In this document: piece by piece, positions 1 to 9,569 of the stretch
Layout: each line of letters begins with the position of its first letter
How positions within the stretch are numbered: the stretch's first letter is position 1
From: an uncultured Psychrobacter sp.
Lineage (GTDB): Bacteria > Pseudomonadota > Gammaproteobacteria > Pseudomonadales > Moraxellaceae
Reading direction: 5' to 3'
NCBI GenBank assembly: GCA_947489525.1
Contig: CANLDW010000001.1
Span: 682,001-746,000 of the forward strand
Length of the DNA stretch: 64,000 nucleotides
The notes under the pieces: model-generated
What the model saw: the letters and a program-made list of their open reading frames with translations, nothing else
Database searches by the model: none
Told to the model about the DNA's origin: nothing
Program-made: the position numbers and the translations under genes

Positions 1-57
1 GTTAAGCTTCACCTCAAATGGTTGCGATAAGCAAAATAAATTTTCGCTTGAAAACAT

Positions 58-861
58 CTAAAAGTCTAGCTGAATAGTGTGCTGATCTTGCTGAGCTGTA
101 TGGTTGTCTACTTGAGTCTCGTACTCGATATCGGCAAGCTCCGCAGCTAGGGTCTGCTCATCAATAGTGCGAATGGCATCACTGATCACAGCTTTAGAGA
201 TATTGCTCCGTCCAAGGTTTGAGAACATGGGCTGAATATAATTGAGCACTGCCATCATTGCACCTATACGGTGTGGACCTTCTTTTAGTAAATAGTCCAA
301 TATTCGCTCATCGAACTGCCAGCCTCGACGACGCAAAATTGATTGCAGTAGCGCTTGTCTGTCCGCCAAGTCATTACCATCCGGCACTCTAAAAGCAGGT
401 GCTTGCGCTAAACGAGTCAATAGATCCGTAAGCACAAAGGGTAATTTACCAGCCGGTTGATTGGCTGCAAATAAAAGCTGACGCTGTCCTTCGCGACTGC
501 GGTTAATCAGATGAAACAGGGCTTCTTGCCACTTGTAACTACCCGCCAAAACTTCTAAATCGTCAATGGCGATAACATCGAAGCTTTCAAGCGATGATAA
601 TACATGAACATCTGTGTGAATAAGCTCATCAAGCGATAAACAAATTGCCGATTTATCCATCTCAATAAAAGATTCACAAATAGCAGAGAGCAGATGTGAT
701 TTCCCAGTTTCAGCACTACCAAACAGGTACAACTGACCGATGAGACCGACATGCAACTGCCGTACCGCATCAATGATAGACATCCAACCTGGACCGCCAA
801 AGTCACTAAGACTGGCATCGTGTTTAACATCCAGATTAAGACTGAGTTGCGCTTGAGCCAT
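58..861 (-). CDS. hda: DnaA regulatory inactivator Hda
   Basis: Hda is an AAA+ relative of DnaA. Together with the DNA-loaded sliding clamp it stimulates hydrolysis of DnaA-bound ATP after replication starts, which prevents re-initiation. The N-terminus carries a clamp-binding type motif, QLSLNL, at residues 5-10. A Walker A (GSAETGKS, about 48-55) and a Walker B (IAIDDLE, about 97-103) follow, then the DnaA-like lid region. At 267 aa it is longer than the roughly 230-250 aa usual for Hda. The extra length is a hydrophilic, Gln/Asp-rich tail after about residue 235. It lies downstream of the permease gene on the same strand, with 290 bases between them. Confidence 0.93.
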   Translation of the reverse strand: MAQAQLSLNLDVKHDASLSDFGGPGWMSIIDAVRQLHVGLIGQLYLFGSAETGKSHLLSAICESFIEMDKSAICLSLDELIHTDVHVLSSLESFDVIAIDDLEVLAGSYKWQEALFHLINRSREGQRQLLFAANQPAGKLPFVLTDLLTRLAQAPAFRVPDGNDLADRQALLQSILRRRGWQFDERILDYLLKEGPHRIGAMMAVLNYIQPMFSNLGRSNISKAVISDAIRTIDEQTLAAELADIEYETQVDNHTAQQDQHTIQLDF

Positions 862-1151
862 TAATTATTAACTCACTTTGTATGACTCTGTTATAGAGTC
901 TGAAATAGCGTTACTGTAACTACTCTTTTACCACTTTTGTATTCACTATCATAGCTGAATAACTCAAGGCTGATAGATAAGAGGGTCGCTTAGATCTATC
1001 TGCTTTTCGATAGCGGTTCTGACTGATATAAAAGCCTATATATAACATACTTGCAAAATGACTGACAAGTCTTTTCCCTGATAGACCCCTATCTATTCGT
1101 GTCAACGACTAGGTTTGCACTGTAAGAGTCTTTAGTGAATACGTATCTCAG

Positions 1152-2258
1152 CTAGTCTTTTTTGAATAAATCAAGCTGTACACGTCCTTTATAAAAATTA
1201 GTGCTTTTGTAATAATCGAATAAATGACGGAATAAGACATTAATGACAGCCGATACAGGGAGTGCGATCAGCATACCGACGAAGCCCAGTAAACTTGCAC
1301 CTGCCAGCACCGCAAAGATGACCCACAGCGGTGACAGACCAATCTTGTCCCCTAACAACAAGGGTTGTAGCACGTATCCTTCTGCCGCTTGACCCACCAA
1401 GAAAGCACCGACAATAAGTGATAAGTACAACCAGTCAAAACCAAACTGAAATAGTCCTGCGATAATAGCGGCAATAAAACCAATACCAAAGCCCAAATAG
1501 GGTACAAAACTTGCGATACCAGCGACCATACCAATGGTTAGACCAAGCTCTAGCCCAATGAGCTGTAACTGCACTGCGTAGATAACACCTAAAAGTATCA
1601 TGACTAATAGCTGACCTTTAATAAACTCCATCAGCGCTTGATCACATTCTCGTGCAATAGTAATCACTTTATTGCTGTAAGCTGCAGGAATAGCCATTTT
1701 CCACTCTTGCAGACGCTCATCCCAATTGAATAAAAAGTAAAAGGTCAAAATCGGTACCAGTACGATAAGACCTGCATTGTTAATAAAGCTCATACTAGAC
1801 GCGATTAAACGGCTCATCCAGTTGCTAGCATCAGAGATATTATAGTGGCTTTGCATGTAGTCGACTAAGGTCTCAGAAAACCCTTGGGTCTCAAGCTCAG
1901 GTAGGCGGATGCGGGTGTTACTCGTCAACCAGCCACGTACCACCTCGTTGTACCAACTCAGTAGCTTTGGTAAGTATTGCCAAGCTGCTTGCAACTGATG
2001 CCATAGGGTCGGTATCAACCACCATAGAAGTACAATCATACCTAGAGTGATCGTAGCGTATACAATAAGAATGGCAATCCAGCGTCGCACATATCTTGAG
2101 AGCTTCTTGACGAGCGGATTAAATAGATACGCCAATATGAAAGCTGCAAAAAATGGAATGATTACAGGCAACATTAAGCGTAGTAGAATAAATGCCACTA
2201 CTATTATTACAACAATAAAAAGACGCCGAAAAAATGGATCTATAGGTTTGGTGATCAT
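1152..2258 (-). CDS. AI-2E family transporter (PerM-type permease)
   Basis: This 368 aa polytopic inner-membrane protein belongs to the AI-2E exporter/PerM family. It shows an N-terminal pair of hydrophobic segments (about residues 12-45), a third near 65-85, a long extracytoplasmic-type stretch (about 90-150), and a cluster of five or so membrane segments from about 155 to 345. Family members have been linked to autoinducer-2 export or to Na+/H+ exchange; the substrate cannot be read from the sequence. It is divergent from purM, with the promoter region 2259-2500 between them, and precedes hda on the minus strand. Confidence 0.88.
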   Translation of the reverse strand: MITKPIDPFFRRLFIVVIIVVAFILLRLMLPVIIPFFAAFILAYLFNPLVKKLSRYVRRWIAILIVYATITLGMIVLLWWLIPTLWHQLQAAWQYLPKLLSWYNEVVRGWLTSNTRIRLPELETQGFSETLVDYMQSHYNISDASNWMSRLIASSMSFINNAGLIVLVPILTFYFLFNWDERLQEWKMAIPAAYSNKVITIARECDQALMEFIKGQLLVMILLGVIYAVQLQLIGLELGLTIGMVAGIASFVPYLGFGIGFIAAIIAGLFQFGFDWLYLSLIVGAFLVGQAAEGYVLQPLLLGDKIGLSPLWVIFAVLAGASLLGFVGMLIALPVSAVINVLFRHLFDYYKSTNFYKGRVQLDLFKKD

Positions 2259-2422
2259 TGAGGGGCAGTCCTGCAGCTAAGCTGATTTTGAGTAGAGTAT
2301 CTTATTTAAGCGCTCTATTATCGCAAAGTATAACAAAAAAGCCGTCAATTTTTGTGTATTCAATATTATAAGGCGTCATTGGCATGATAAAGGTTACCTT
2401 TAGACATTATTATCAAGTTGTT

Positions 2423-2452
2423 TTGCGAGTACTGGCTGTTTTTGGGTATAAT
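2423..2452 (+). promoter_or_regulatory. Sigma-70 promoter for purM-purN
   Basis: A perfect -10 hexamer TATAAT at 2447-2452 lies 18 bases after a TTGCGA -35-like hexamer at 2423-2428. Transcription would start near 2459, giving a leader of about 48 bases before purM. No second gene on this strand is near, so the promoter most likely serves the purMN pair. Confidence 0.6.
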
Positions 2453-2506
2453 GCGCGCATTATCTAACTTTACCTACATTGCCCTTCCCCTAATTGCGAG
2501 ATGATC

Positions 2507-3568
2507 ATGAGTGATAAGCCCTCTTTAAGTTACAAAGACGCAGGCGTTGATATTGATGCAGGCGATGCGCTCGTCCAGCGGATTAAATCCGTGGCCAAAG
2601 CCACTACTCGTCCTGAAGTCGTCGGCGGCTTGGGCGGTTTTGGCGCGCTTTGCCGTATTCCAACCGGTTATACCTCACCTTTACTCGTTTCTGGCACTGA
2701 CGGCGTTGGGACTAAGCTCAAATTAGCACTGCAGCTTAACCGTCATGATACGATTGGCATAGACTTAGTTGCTATGTGTGTGAATGATTTGCTCGTTTGC
2801 GGCGCTGAACCTTTATTCTTTTTAGACTACTATGCGACAGGTAAGCTTGATGTCGATACGGCAGCGACGGTAGTGTCAGGTATAGGTGAAGGTTGCAAAT
2901 TAGCGAACTGCGCGCTTATTGGCGGTGAGACTGCTGAGATGCCCGGTATGTACCACGATGACGATTATGATTTGGCTGGATTTTGTGTCGGCGTCGTTGA
3001 GGAAAGTGAGGTCATCACGGGCAAAAACGTCAGCGAGGGCGATGTACTGATTGCACTGGCTTCTAGTGGTGCCCATTCTAATGGCTACTCGCTAGTACGT
3101 AAGGTTATAGACGTCAGCGGTATCGATGTAGTTACAAGCGACAAACAGCTTGATGGCAAGCCTATCTCCAATGCGCTAATGGCACCGACTCGTATCTACG
3201 TTAAAGCCATCAAAGCCCTACAAGATACCCTTGGCAGCTCTGCCCTACACGCGATGTCACATATTACAGGGGGCGGTCTGACCGATAATCTGCCGCGTGT
3301 ATTACCAGACCATTTAGCCGCTAGTATCGATACTAATAGCTGGCGGTTCTCAGAGCTGTTTACGTGGCTACAAGATGAGGGCAATATCGCTCAAAGCGAG
3401 ATGTACCGCACCTTTAACTGTGGTGTGGGCTTTGTAGTCGTCGTTCCTAAAGACAAAGCTGAAGCGACGATTAATATTCTCAATGATGCTGGCGAAAAAG
3501 CATGGCAAATAGGTGAGATGGTTAAGCGCAGCAATGAGGGTCAGGCAGACGCAGTGGTGTACCGCTAA
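2507..3568 (+). CDS. purM: Phosphoribosylformylglycinamidine cyclo-ligase (AIR synthetase)
   Basis: PurM closes the imidazole ring in purine synthesis, converting FGAM and ATP to AIR. The start at the second ATG (protein begins MSDKPSLSY) is preferred because a GAG-containing ribosome site sits 7 bases upstream; the ATG at 2501 has only pyrimidines before it. The protein is 353 aa, close to the family norm. The ATP-binding motif [10 protein letters not shown] is near residue 66, and [12 protein letters not shown] and the glycine-rich [13 protein letters not shown] segment are present. Its stop codon overlaps the purN start by one base (TAATG), so the two are translationally coupled. Confidence 0.97.
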   Translation: MSDKPSLSYKDAGVDIDAGDALVQRIKSVAKATTRPEVVGGLGGFGALCRIPTGYTSPLLVSGTDGVGTKLKLALQLNRHDTIGIDLVAMCVNDLLVCGAEPLFFLDYYATGKLDVDTAATVVSGIGEGCKLANCALIGGETAEMPGMYHDDDYDLAGFCVGVVEESEVITGKNVSEGDVLIALASSGAHSNGYSLVRKVIDVSGIDVVTSDKQLDGKPISNALMAPTRIYVKAIKALQDTLGSSALHAMSHITGGGLTDNLPRVLPDHLAASIDTNSWRFSELFTWLQDEGNIAQSEMYRTFNCGVGFVVVVPKDKAEATINILNDAGEKAWQIGEMVKRSNEGQADAVVYR

Positions 3569-4278
3569 TGTTAGAGGGTAATCTACAATACACTGCAAAA
3601 AGTACCGCAAAAGAATTAGCTAAACCATTACGTGTTGCCGTTTTAGCATCAGGCAATGGCAGTAACTTGCAAGTGTTAATTGATGCTATGCAAGCCGGTG
3701 CGCTACCCATTGAACTAGTCGGTGTCATTAGCAATCGCGAAGATGCTTATGCGATCACTCGTGCTATAAAAGCAAATATTCCGGTTGCTATACTCTCGCA
3801 CACTGAGAGCGGTAAACGCATGGCGATGACAACTTTTGAGACGCATGCCAGCACACAGTTAGCGCAGTGGCATCCTGATTTAATTATATTAGCAGGCTTT
3901 ATGCGTGTATTGAGTAGTGACTTCATCGATAATGCACCAGCTCCGATGATCAATTTGCACCCCTCTTTACTTCCCGCCTACAAGGGGCTCGATACCCATC
4001 AGCGTGCGCTAGAAGCAGGCGAGCGCTTGCACGGTTGTAGCATCCACGTCGTCACAGCTGAGCTTGATGCAGGCGCAGTGTTAACTCAGGCCTTGCTTGA
4101 GGTGAATCCAAAGGATAGCGCTGATAGCCTACAAGCGCGCGTGCAGAAGCTCGAACATCAGTTATTACCCTGGACGACTATGCTTATTGCAAAAGGCGTA
4201 ATCAACTTGAATAGTGAGGGTAAGGAGAGTTTTTCTATGTTACCTGCTTTACCTTTAAAGCTGTATTTAAACAATTAA
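3568..4278 (+). CDS. purN: Phosphoribosylglycinamide formyltransferase
   Basis: PurN transfers the formyl group from 10-formyl-THF to GAR, the third step of purine synthesis. Core signatures are present: the phosphate-binding LASGNGSNLQ near residue 28, the catalytic segment INLHPSLLPAYKGLDTH with its Asn and His, and the Asp of LDAGAVL. At 236 aa it is longer than the ~212 aa E. coli enzyme, mainly from about 20 extra residues before the first beta strand. The ATG overlapping the purM stop is the natural coupled start. A hairpin terminator follows at 4331-4371. Confidence 0.95.
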   Translation: MLEGNLQYTAKSTAKELAKPLRVAVLASGNGSNLQVLIDAMQAGALPIELVGVISNREDAYAITRAIKANIPVAILSHTESGKRMAMTTFETHASTQLAQWHPDLIILAGFMRVLSSDFIDNAPAPMINLHPSLLPAYKGLDTHQRALEAGERLHGCSIHVVTAELDAGAVLTQALLEVNPKDSADSLQARVQKLEHQLLPWTTMLIAKGVINLNSEGKESFSMLPALPLKLYLNN

Positions 4279-4330
4279 AGTAAAAGTAAGAAGCAAAGGA
4301 AAATAGAACTTCATTAAAACTATCGATCAT

Positions 4331-4371
4331 AAAAAAGCCCAGTCACTCAATTTATGAGTGACTGGGCTTTA
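4331..4371. terminator. Bidirectional terminator between purN and the aldehyde dehydrogenase
   Basis: A near-perfect hairpin has arms AAGCCCAGTCACTCA and TGAGTGACTGGGCTT around a short loop. It is flanked by six A on the left, which form a U-tract on the minus strand, and three T on the right. It sits between convergent genes and can serve both, more strongly the minus-strand gene. Confidence 0.85.
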
Positions 4372-4418
4372 TGTTGCTTAGCATGAAATTATTTTAGCTT
4401 AGAACCCTATATACAGTC

Positions 4419-5798
4419 TTAGCTACTGTGCACATGCAAGCCTTTGATATTTACAAATTCCTTGATACCAAAGCCGCCGTGCTCACGACCATGACCTGAG
4501 TTTTTCACCCCGCCGAACGGTAGTGCTGGATTTGCAAGACCATAGCCATTGATATAAACCATACCCGTATCAAACTGCTCACTAGCTAAGCGAATGGCTT
4601 TATCTTCGTCTTTAGAAAAGATAGCGCCGCCGAGACCATAACGACTATCGTTAGCGATGCGCATCGCATCATCCTGATCTTTTGCGCGTATCAATGAAGC
4701 GACTGGACCAAATAACTCGTCATCATAGGCAGGTTGACCCTCGGAGACATTCTCTAAAATCGTAGCCGGATAAAAGTTACCTTTCCCTTCTGGCAGTTTA
4801 CCACCAACGGCTATAGTAGCGCCTTTTTTGACACTTTCTTCTACCTGCTCGTGTAATTTTTCTTGCAAGTCTTTACGTGCCAGTGGGCCAATATCAGAAC
4901 TGTCATCCATAGGATCACCAGCTTTGGCGTTCGAGAACTTCTCCACAATACGATCGCGGAACTCATCATACAAGCTATCGACAACGATAAAACGTTTCGC
5001 TGCAACACAAGTCTCACCATTATTAATGAGACGTGCTTGTGTACAAGTCTCTACGGCAAGATCCAAATCAGCATCTTCTAGTACGATGAAAGCATCATTT
5101 GAGCCAAGCTCTAACACAACCTTTTTGAGCACTTTAGCGGCTTGTTGACCCACTATTCTACCTGCATCATCACTACCAGTAAGCGTGACGCCGCGTACCT
5201 TATCATTGCCAATTAACTTTTCTGATTGATCATGATCGATTAAGATCGTGCGGAATAGATCATTCGGTAGATCAGACTCATGAAAAATCTTTTCAATAAG
5301 TAAGCCAGAACCTGTCACATTAGCAGCATGCTTCAATAGAATACTATTGCCTGCCATCAAGTTTGCAATGCTATAGCGAAAAACTTGATAAGCTGGAAAG
5401 TTCCATGGCTGCATGCCGTAGATGACACCAATAGGCTGGTAAGTTACGATACCTTTTTTCATATTTTCGATATCGCGCTCATCATCAGCAAGCGCCGTTA
5501 CACCCTTTTCGGCAGTATAATCACAAATTCCTTTACATAAATCTACTTCGCTTAGACTTTGTTCATAAAGCTTACCACGCTCTTCAGTCATTAGCTTTGA
5601 CAGCTCTTCTTTGTACTTCACTAAAGTTTCGCCGATAGACTTAATGACTTTCGCACGCTCTTCGTGACTGGTGCTGCGCCATTTAAGAAAAGCTTCATGG
5701 GAGGCATCGACGATTTTGTTAACTTCATCGTTACTCATATAGTTATATTCTTTAATATTTTCGCCAGTTACTGGATTTACAGTAGTAATATCAGCCAT
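4419..5798 (-). CDS. NAD(P)-dependent aldehyde dehydrogenase, succinate-semialdehyde dehydrogenase type
   Basis: This member of the ALDH superfamily oxidises an aldehyde to an acid. The family hallmarks are all there: the oxyanion Asn in PWNFP (N133), the general-base Glu in LELGSNDAF (E230), and the catalytic Cys in NNGETCVAAKRF (C264). The C-terminus has PFGGVKNSGHGREHG. The length of 459 aa and overall pattern fit the GabD1/SSADH-like short clade, but the substrate is inferred. The start beginning MADITTVNP is chosen because AGGA lies just upstream; the open frame extends 46 codons further 5' through AT-rich sequence that does not look like protein. It is probably a single-gene unit. Confidence 0.88.
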   Translation of the reverse strand: MADITTVNPVTGENIKEYNYMSNDEVNKIVDASHEAFLKWRSTSHEERAKVIKSIGETLVKYKEELSKLMTEERGKLYEQSLSEVDLCKGICDYTAEKGVTALADDERDIENMKKGIVTYQPIGVIYGMQPWNFPAYQVFRYSIANLMAGNSILLKHAANVTGSGLLIEKIFHESDLPNDLFRTILIDHDQSEKLIGNDKVRGVTLTGSDDAGRIVGQQAAKVLKKVVLELGSNDAFIVLEDADLDLAVETCTQARLINNGETCVAAKRFIVVDSLYDEFRDRIVEKFSNAKAGDPMDDSSDIGPLARKDLQEKLHEQVEESVKKGATIAVGGKLPEGKGNFYPATILENVSEGQPAYDDELFGPVASLIRAKDQDDAMRIANDSRYGLGGAIFSKDEDKAIRLASEQFDTGMVYINGYGLANPALPFGGVKNSGHGREHGGFGIKEFVNIKGLHVHSS

Positions 5799-6196
5799 AA
5801 TTATTATCCTATTTAGAATGTTATTTATTATTAATTTACGAGTAGAACCCAATGAGCTTATACGAATCAAAAACTTATAGTTAATGTTATACGTAAAATA
5901 CTTACTTAAAATTCGTAATGAGTACTGCTCATTCATTACTCAACGTTTGCTTATCATAGCAAAATAAATATCTAAACGAGTTTAAAACATATTATGATAT
6001 GTCTACAACATGTTAAGAGTGTGACACGTTTATAAAGATAGTCTTAACAGCATTCCTATTTTATCGATTTATTTTATATTCCTATAAAAAAGCCAGCTTA
6101 GTTGCTGGCTTTGACATTTAATATGTATCAATAGTGGTTAATAGGTATCATCTAGTGTAAAAAATTTATCTAAGGTTTGTACCTGTCATCCTTTCT
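5799..6196. other. Intergenic region between LysR gene and aldehyde dehydrogenase
   Basis: This 398-base AT-rich gap holds the terminator of the LysR gene at 6085-6114. The promoter of the dehydrogenase presumably lies between about 5830 and 6080. I see no further gene. Confidence 0.6.
6085..6114 (-). terminator. Intrinsic terminator of the LysR-type gene
   Basis: Arms AAAGCCAGC and GCTGGCTTT face each other across a 6-base loop. On the minus strand the hairpin is followed by a run of six U, and it sits 80 bases after the LysR stop codon. Confidence 0.8.
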
Positions 6197-7186
6197 TTAA
6201 AACAAGTGATTAATCACCGGTATCTCTGGCTGCGGGTTGTCCTCTTCTGCCACTACCTGACGGGCAACATGCATAATCAGCTGACGTAACCAGCGATGCG
6301 CCGGATGATGTTGTAGTAGTGGTGACCATGCCATTGTTAGCTCAAACTCTGGAATAAAAAACGGTGGCTCCTCCATGATAATGCTGTCGTTATTCGCCTG
6401 CATTCTCGCCACTCGAGTAGGCAAAGTTGCGATCAGATCCTTATTTGCTGCTAGCATCGCCGGCATTTGATAGTGACGCGTAAACACGCTGATCTGACGC
6501 TTTTGGCCTAGGCGCTGCAATGCTTGATCGATAGAACCAAGCCCGCCCGATTTTTCTGGATTAACGCCAAAGCCTACGCCCATACCTGTTTTTGATACCC
6601 ATACATGCTGCGCCTTGAGATAATTCTTTAGATTAAAGCGATTGGCATAGGGACTCTCAGCAGACAACAAACAACTAAACGTATCGCGCCATACTAAGAC
6701 TTGATGAAAGCTTTGCGGTATCTCATTAAATCGGTTGATTGCCAAGTCAACTCGGCCTTGTTCCATATCTCGATAGGACACATCCGATGGCGTTAGAAAG
6801 TCCAAAATCACGTTTGGCGCTTCAGAGCGCAGTGCTTTTACAAGTTTAGGAACCAAAGTTGCTTCGGCATAATCTGAGGTCATAATCCGAAAGACGCGCG
6901 AGGTACTATAAGGACGAAATTCAGTGCGCGGCTCTAATACTTGAGTGAGATCGGCGAGTATCTCACGGATACGCGGTTGCAGCTCTAGCGCGCGCTCTGT
7001 TGGCGTCATACCCTCAGATGAGCGCACCAGTAAAGGATCATTAAATAGCTTACGCAAACGGCGCAATATATTACTCATTGCAGGCTGGGTGATACCTAAC
7101 TGCTCAGCGGCACGTGTCACGTTTTTTTCTCGTAATAGTACATCAAGATGTACTAATAAATTTAAATCGACGCGCTGCAAATTCAT
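6197..7186 (-). CDS. LysR-family transcriptional regulator
   Basis: This 329 aa protein has a typical N-terminal winged helix-turn-helix (about residues 8-67). The recognition-helix region is NVTRAAEQLGITQPAMSNIL, and the NodD/NahR-like MNLQRVDLNLLVHLDVLL start leads into it. Residues from about 95 form the effector-binding fold. LysR regulators commonly control a divergent neighbour; here that neighbour is aceA (isocitrate lyase), 576 bases away. Regulation of aceA by this protein is an inference from position only. The effector is unknown. Confidence 0.9.
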   Translation of the reverse strand: MNLQRVDLNLLVHLDVLLREKNVTRAAEQLGITQPAMSNILRRLRKLFNDPLLVRSSEGMTPTERALELQPRIREILADLTQVLEPRTEFRPYSTSRVFRIMTSDYAEATLVPKLVKALRSEAPNVILDFLTPSDVSYRDMEQGRVDLAINRFNEIPQSFHQVLVWRDTFSCLLSAESPYANRFNLKNYLKAQHVWVSKTGMGVGFGVNPEKSGGLGSIDQALQRLGQKRQISVFTRHYQMPAMLAANKDLIATLPTRVARMQANNDSIIMEEPPFFIPEFELTMAWSPLLQHHPAHRWLRQLIMHVARQVVAEEDNPQPEIPVINHLF

Positions 7187-7762
7187 ATCTTGTCTCTTTA
7201 CCTTAAAATATCGGATATACTGAAATACTACTGACAGTCTTGTCGCTGCTGTAAGTACAAATGCTCCGGATGCGAGCTGCCTAGAGAACCACTAGCTAAT
7301 TTACTTCTAACAACATGGTTTTGTTTTTACCTCAAGACCTTGATAAATATACACTATAACCAAAAGAAATACCAAAGATAACTATCATAAATTAGATAAA
7401 TCTTAGTAAGATCGCTATAGTAAATGCCGTAAACAAGCAAAACTACAAATGACAATTGCATTTAGCAGCTGCATGATTATTGTAGCATCTCTCACTGCTT
7501 ACAAGTAGCAACACTGTCATTCACTAAATATCAATAGCAACCTGTGACTCATCAAATACCTTTTAGCAGACTATTTTGTTGAATTACCTTGTAATTGCAA
7601 AGCGGTTTGTTTAGGGTAATAACCCAAGACTTATGAGCGCTTATCATCGCCTAATATGCATGATTCATAAAAAGCGTGCATCATTCTTATCCCAATCCCT
7701 AACGATTAACCAGCTATATTTATTCCCTAGCTTGTAACCTTTACCCACCAAGGAGACTATAG
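7187..7762. other. Long divergent control region between LysR gene and aceA
   Basis: This is a 576-base AT-rich gap without a credible gene. It contains an inverted repeat AATTAC-CTT-GTAATT at 7582-7596 that could be an operator. Just before aceA there is a strong ribosome site, AAGGAG (7751-7756). The length is large for a simple promoter, so long leader sequences or several sites are possible. Confidence 0.5.
7582..7596. promoter_or_regulatory. Candidate operator upstream of aceA
   Basis: A 6-bp perfect inverted repeat with a 3-base spacer (AATTAC CTT GTAATT) lies about 170 bases upstream of the aceA start codon in the LysR-aceA control region. Its size suits a dimeric regulator, but such short palindromes occur by chance in AT-rich DNA. 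Confidence 0.25.
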
Positions 7763-9352
7763 ATGTCAACGACTTATAAATCAGCGATCGATTTAGTACG
7801 CGAACTTAAGCAACAACACGGCAACTGGCAGAATATCAGTGAAACTGATGCTGCTCGTATGATGATGCAAAACCGTTTCAAAACAGGTTTAGACATTGCT
7901 AAGTACACTGCAAAAATCATGCGTCAAGATATGGAAGACTATGACAACGATACTTCTCAGTACACGCAATCTTTAGGCGCTTGGCATGGTTTTGTGGCTC
8001 AGCAAACGATGTACGCTAAGAAAAAATACTTTGGTACGACGTCTAAAACGTACATCTACCTATCAGGCTGGATGGTTGCTGCCCTACGCTCTGAGTTCGG
8101 TCCTCTACCTGACCAATCTATGCACGAAAAAACGTCAGTGCCGAAACTTATCGAAGAGATCTACACCTTCTTACGTCAAGCTGACGCTAAAGTGCTAAAC
8201 GACTACTTCCGTGAGCTTAATGCTGCTGAAGAAGCCGGTCAAGACACTAAAGCTATTCAAGAGAAAATCGAAAACTTTGAGTCTCATGTTGTACCAATCA
8301 TCGCTGATATCGATGCCGGTTTCGGTAATGAAGAAGCGACTTACTTGCTCACAAAGCAGATGATTGAAGCGGGTGCTTGTGCTATCCAGATCGAAAACCA
8401 AGTATCTGATGCTAAGCAGTGTGGTCACCAAGCAGGTAAAGTAACTGTACCGCACGAAGACTTCATCTCTAAGCTTAATGCTATTCGTTATGCTTTCTTA
8501 GAGCTTGGTGTTGAAGACGGCGTGATCGTTGCTCGTACCGATTCTGAGGGTGCGTCACTAACGCAAAAAATCCCAGTATCCCAAGAGCCAGGCGACCTTG
8601 CTTCTAAGTACATCGACTTTATCGAGATGGAAGAGATTACGCTTGAAGAAGCGAATGAGAACGACAGTCTGCTTAAGCACAACGGCAAATTGGTTCGTCC
8701 AAAGCGCTTAGCAAACGGTCTATACCAGTTCCGTGAAGAGACGAACATCGATCGCGTTGTTCTTGACTGTGTGACTGCTTTGCAAAACGGTGCCGATCTA
8801 CTATGGATCGAAACGCCTACGCCAAACGTTGAGCACATCAAAATGATGGTTGATCGTATCAAAGAAGAAGAACCAAAAGCGAAGCTGGTTTATAACAACA
8901 GCCCATCGTTCAACTGGACGCTTAACTTCCGTAAGCAAATCATCGCTGAGTGGGAAGAAGCGGGCAAAGATATCTCAGCCTACGATAAGAACAACTTAAT
9001 GAGTGCTGATTACGACGGTTCTGAGCTAGACGCAGCAGCTGACGAAGCCGCGAAGAACTTCCAGCGTGATGCTTCACGTGAAGCGGGTGTTTTCCATCAT
9101 CTAATCACACTACCAACGTATCACACTACTGCTCTTAGTGTGCATGAGCTTGCTAAAGGCTACTTCGGCGAAGAAGGCATGCTCGCTTATGCCGCAGGTG
9201 TCCAGCGTAAAGAGATCCGCGAAGGCATCTCTGCAGTTAAGCACCAAGCTATGGCAGGATCTGATCTTGGTGATGATCACAAAGAGATCTTCTCAGGTGA
9301 TAACGCTCTAAAAGCTGGTGGTGGCAAAAACACTATGAACCAGTTCAGCTAA
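7763..9352 (+). CDS. aceA: Isocitrate lyase, long form
   Basis: Isocitrate lyase cleaves isocitrate to succinate and glyoxylate, the first step of the glyoxylate shunt needed for growth on acetate and fatty acids. The catalytic loop KQCGH is at residues 218-222 (Cys220), and the metal-binding segment IADIDAGFG is at about 180-188. At 529 aa it belongs to the longer class of lyases known from Pseudomonas and Acinetobacter rather than the ~434 aa E. coli type. A strong AAGGAG ribosome site precedes the ATG. The shunt partner malate synthase G (glcB) is 23 kb away. No aceK-type kinase gene is present in the window. Confidence 0.96.
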   Translation: MSTTYKSAIDLVRELKQQHGNWQNISETDAARMMMQNRFKTGLDIAKYTAKIMRQDMEDYDNDTSQYTQSLGAWHGFVAQQTMYAKKKYFGTTSKTYIYLSGWMVAALRSEFGPLPDQSMHEKTSVPKLIEEIYTFLRQADAKVLNDYFRELNAAEEAGQDTKAIQEKIENFESHVVPIIADIDAGFGNEEATYLLTKQMIEAGACAIQIENQVSDAKQCGHQAGKVTVPHEDFISKLNAIRYAFLELGVEDGVIVARTDSEGASLTQKIPVSQEPGDLASKYIDFIEMEEITLEEANENDSLLKHNGKLVRPKRLANGLYQFREETNIDRVVLDCVTALQNGADLLWIETPTPNVEHIKMMVDRIKEEEPKAKLVYNNSPSFNWTLNFRKQIIAEWEEAGKDISAYDKNNLMSADYDGSELDAAADEAAKNFQRDASREAGVFHHLITLPTYHTTALSVHELAKGYFGEEGMLAYAAGVQRKEIREGISAVKHQAMAGSDLGDDHKEIFSGDNALKAGGGKNTMNQFS

Positions 9353-9399
9353 GTTTACGCTCTGAGTATTGAGCTGAATCTAGCTTAATAATCAGAACT

Positions 9400-9437
9400 A
9401 AAAGCCGCTCTACTTTAGGTAGGGCGGCTTTTTTTAG
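9400..9437 (+). terminator. Intrinsic terminator of aceA
   Basis: A hairpin with arms AAAGCCGCTCTACT and AGGTAGGGCGGCTTT is followed by a run of seven T, about 50 bases after the aceA stop. Confidence 0.9.
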
Positions 9438-9569
9438 TGCTAGTGATAAGCTTTATTGGCACAAGAAACTGGCAAAACTTTACTTGTTATCTAAGCTAAG
9501 CTTTCATAGGATAGTGACATATAGCCGCAGATATTAAATAGCGATAGACATTAAAAGTAAGGCGACCTT

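Noticed and set aside
920..1105. 61-codon minus-strand open frame between hda and the permease gene
   Set aside because: It starts at TTG, has no ribosome site, and its composition does not look like a protein. The gap is more simply the 5' region of hda.
8488..8862. 124-codon minus-strand open frame opposite aceA
   Set aside because: It is antisense to conserved isocitrate lyase sequence with no upstream signal.
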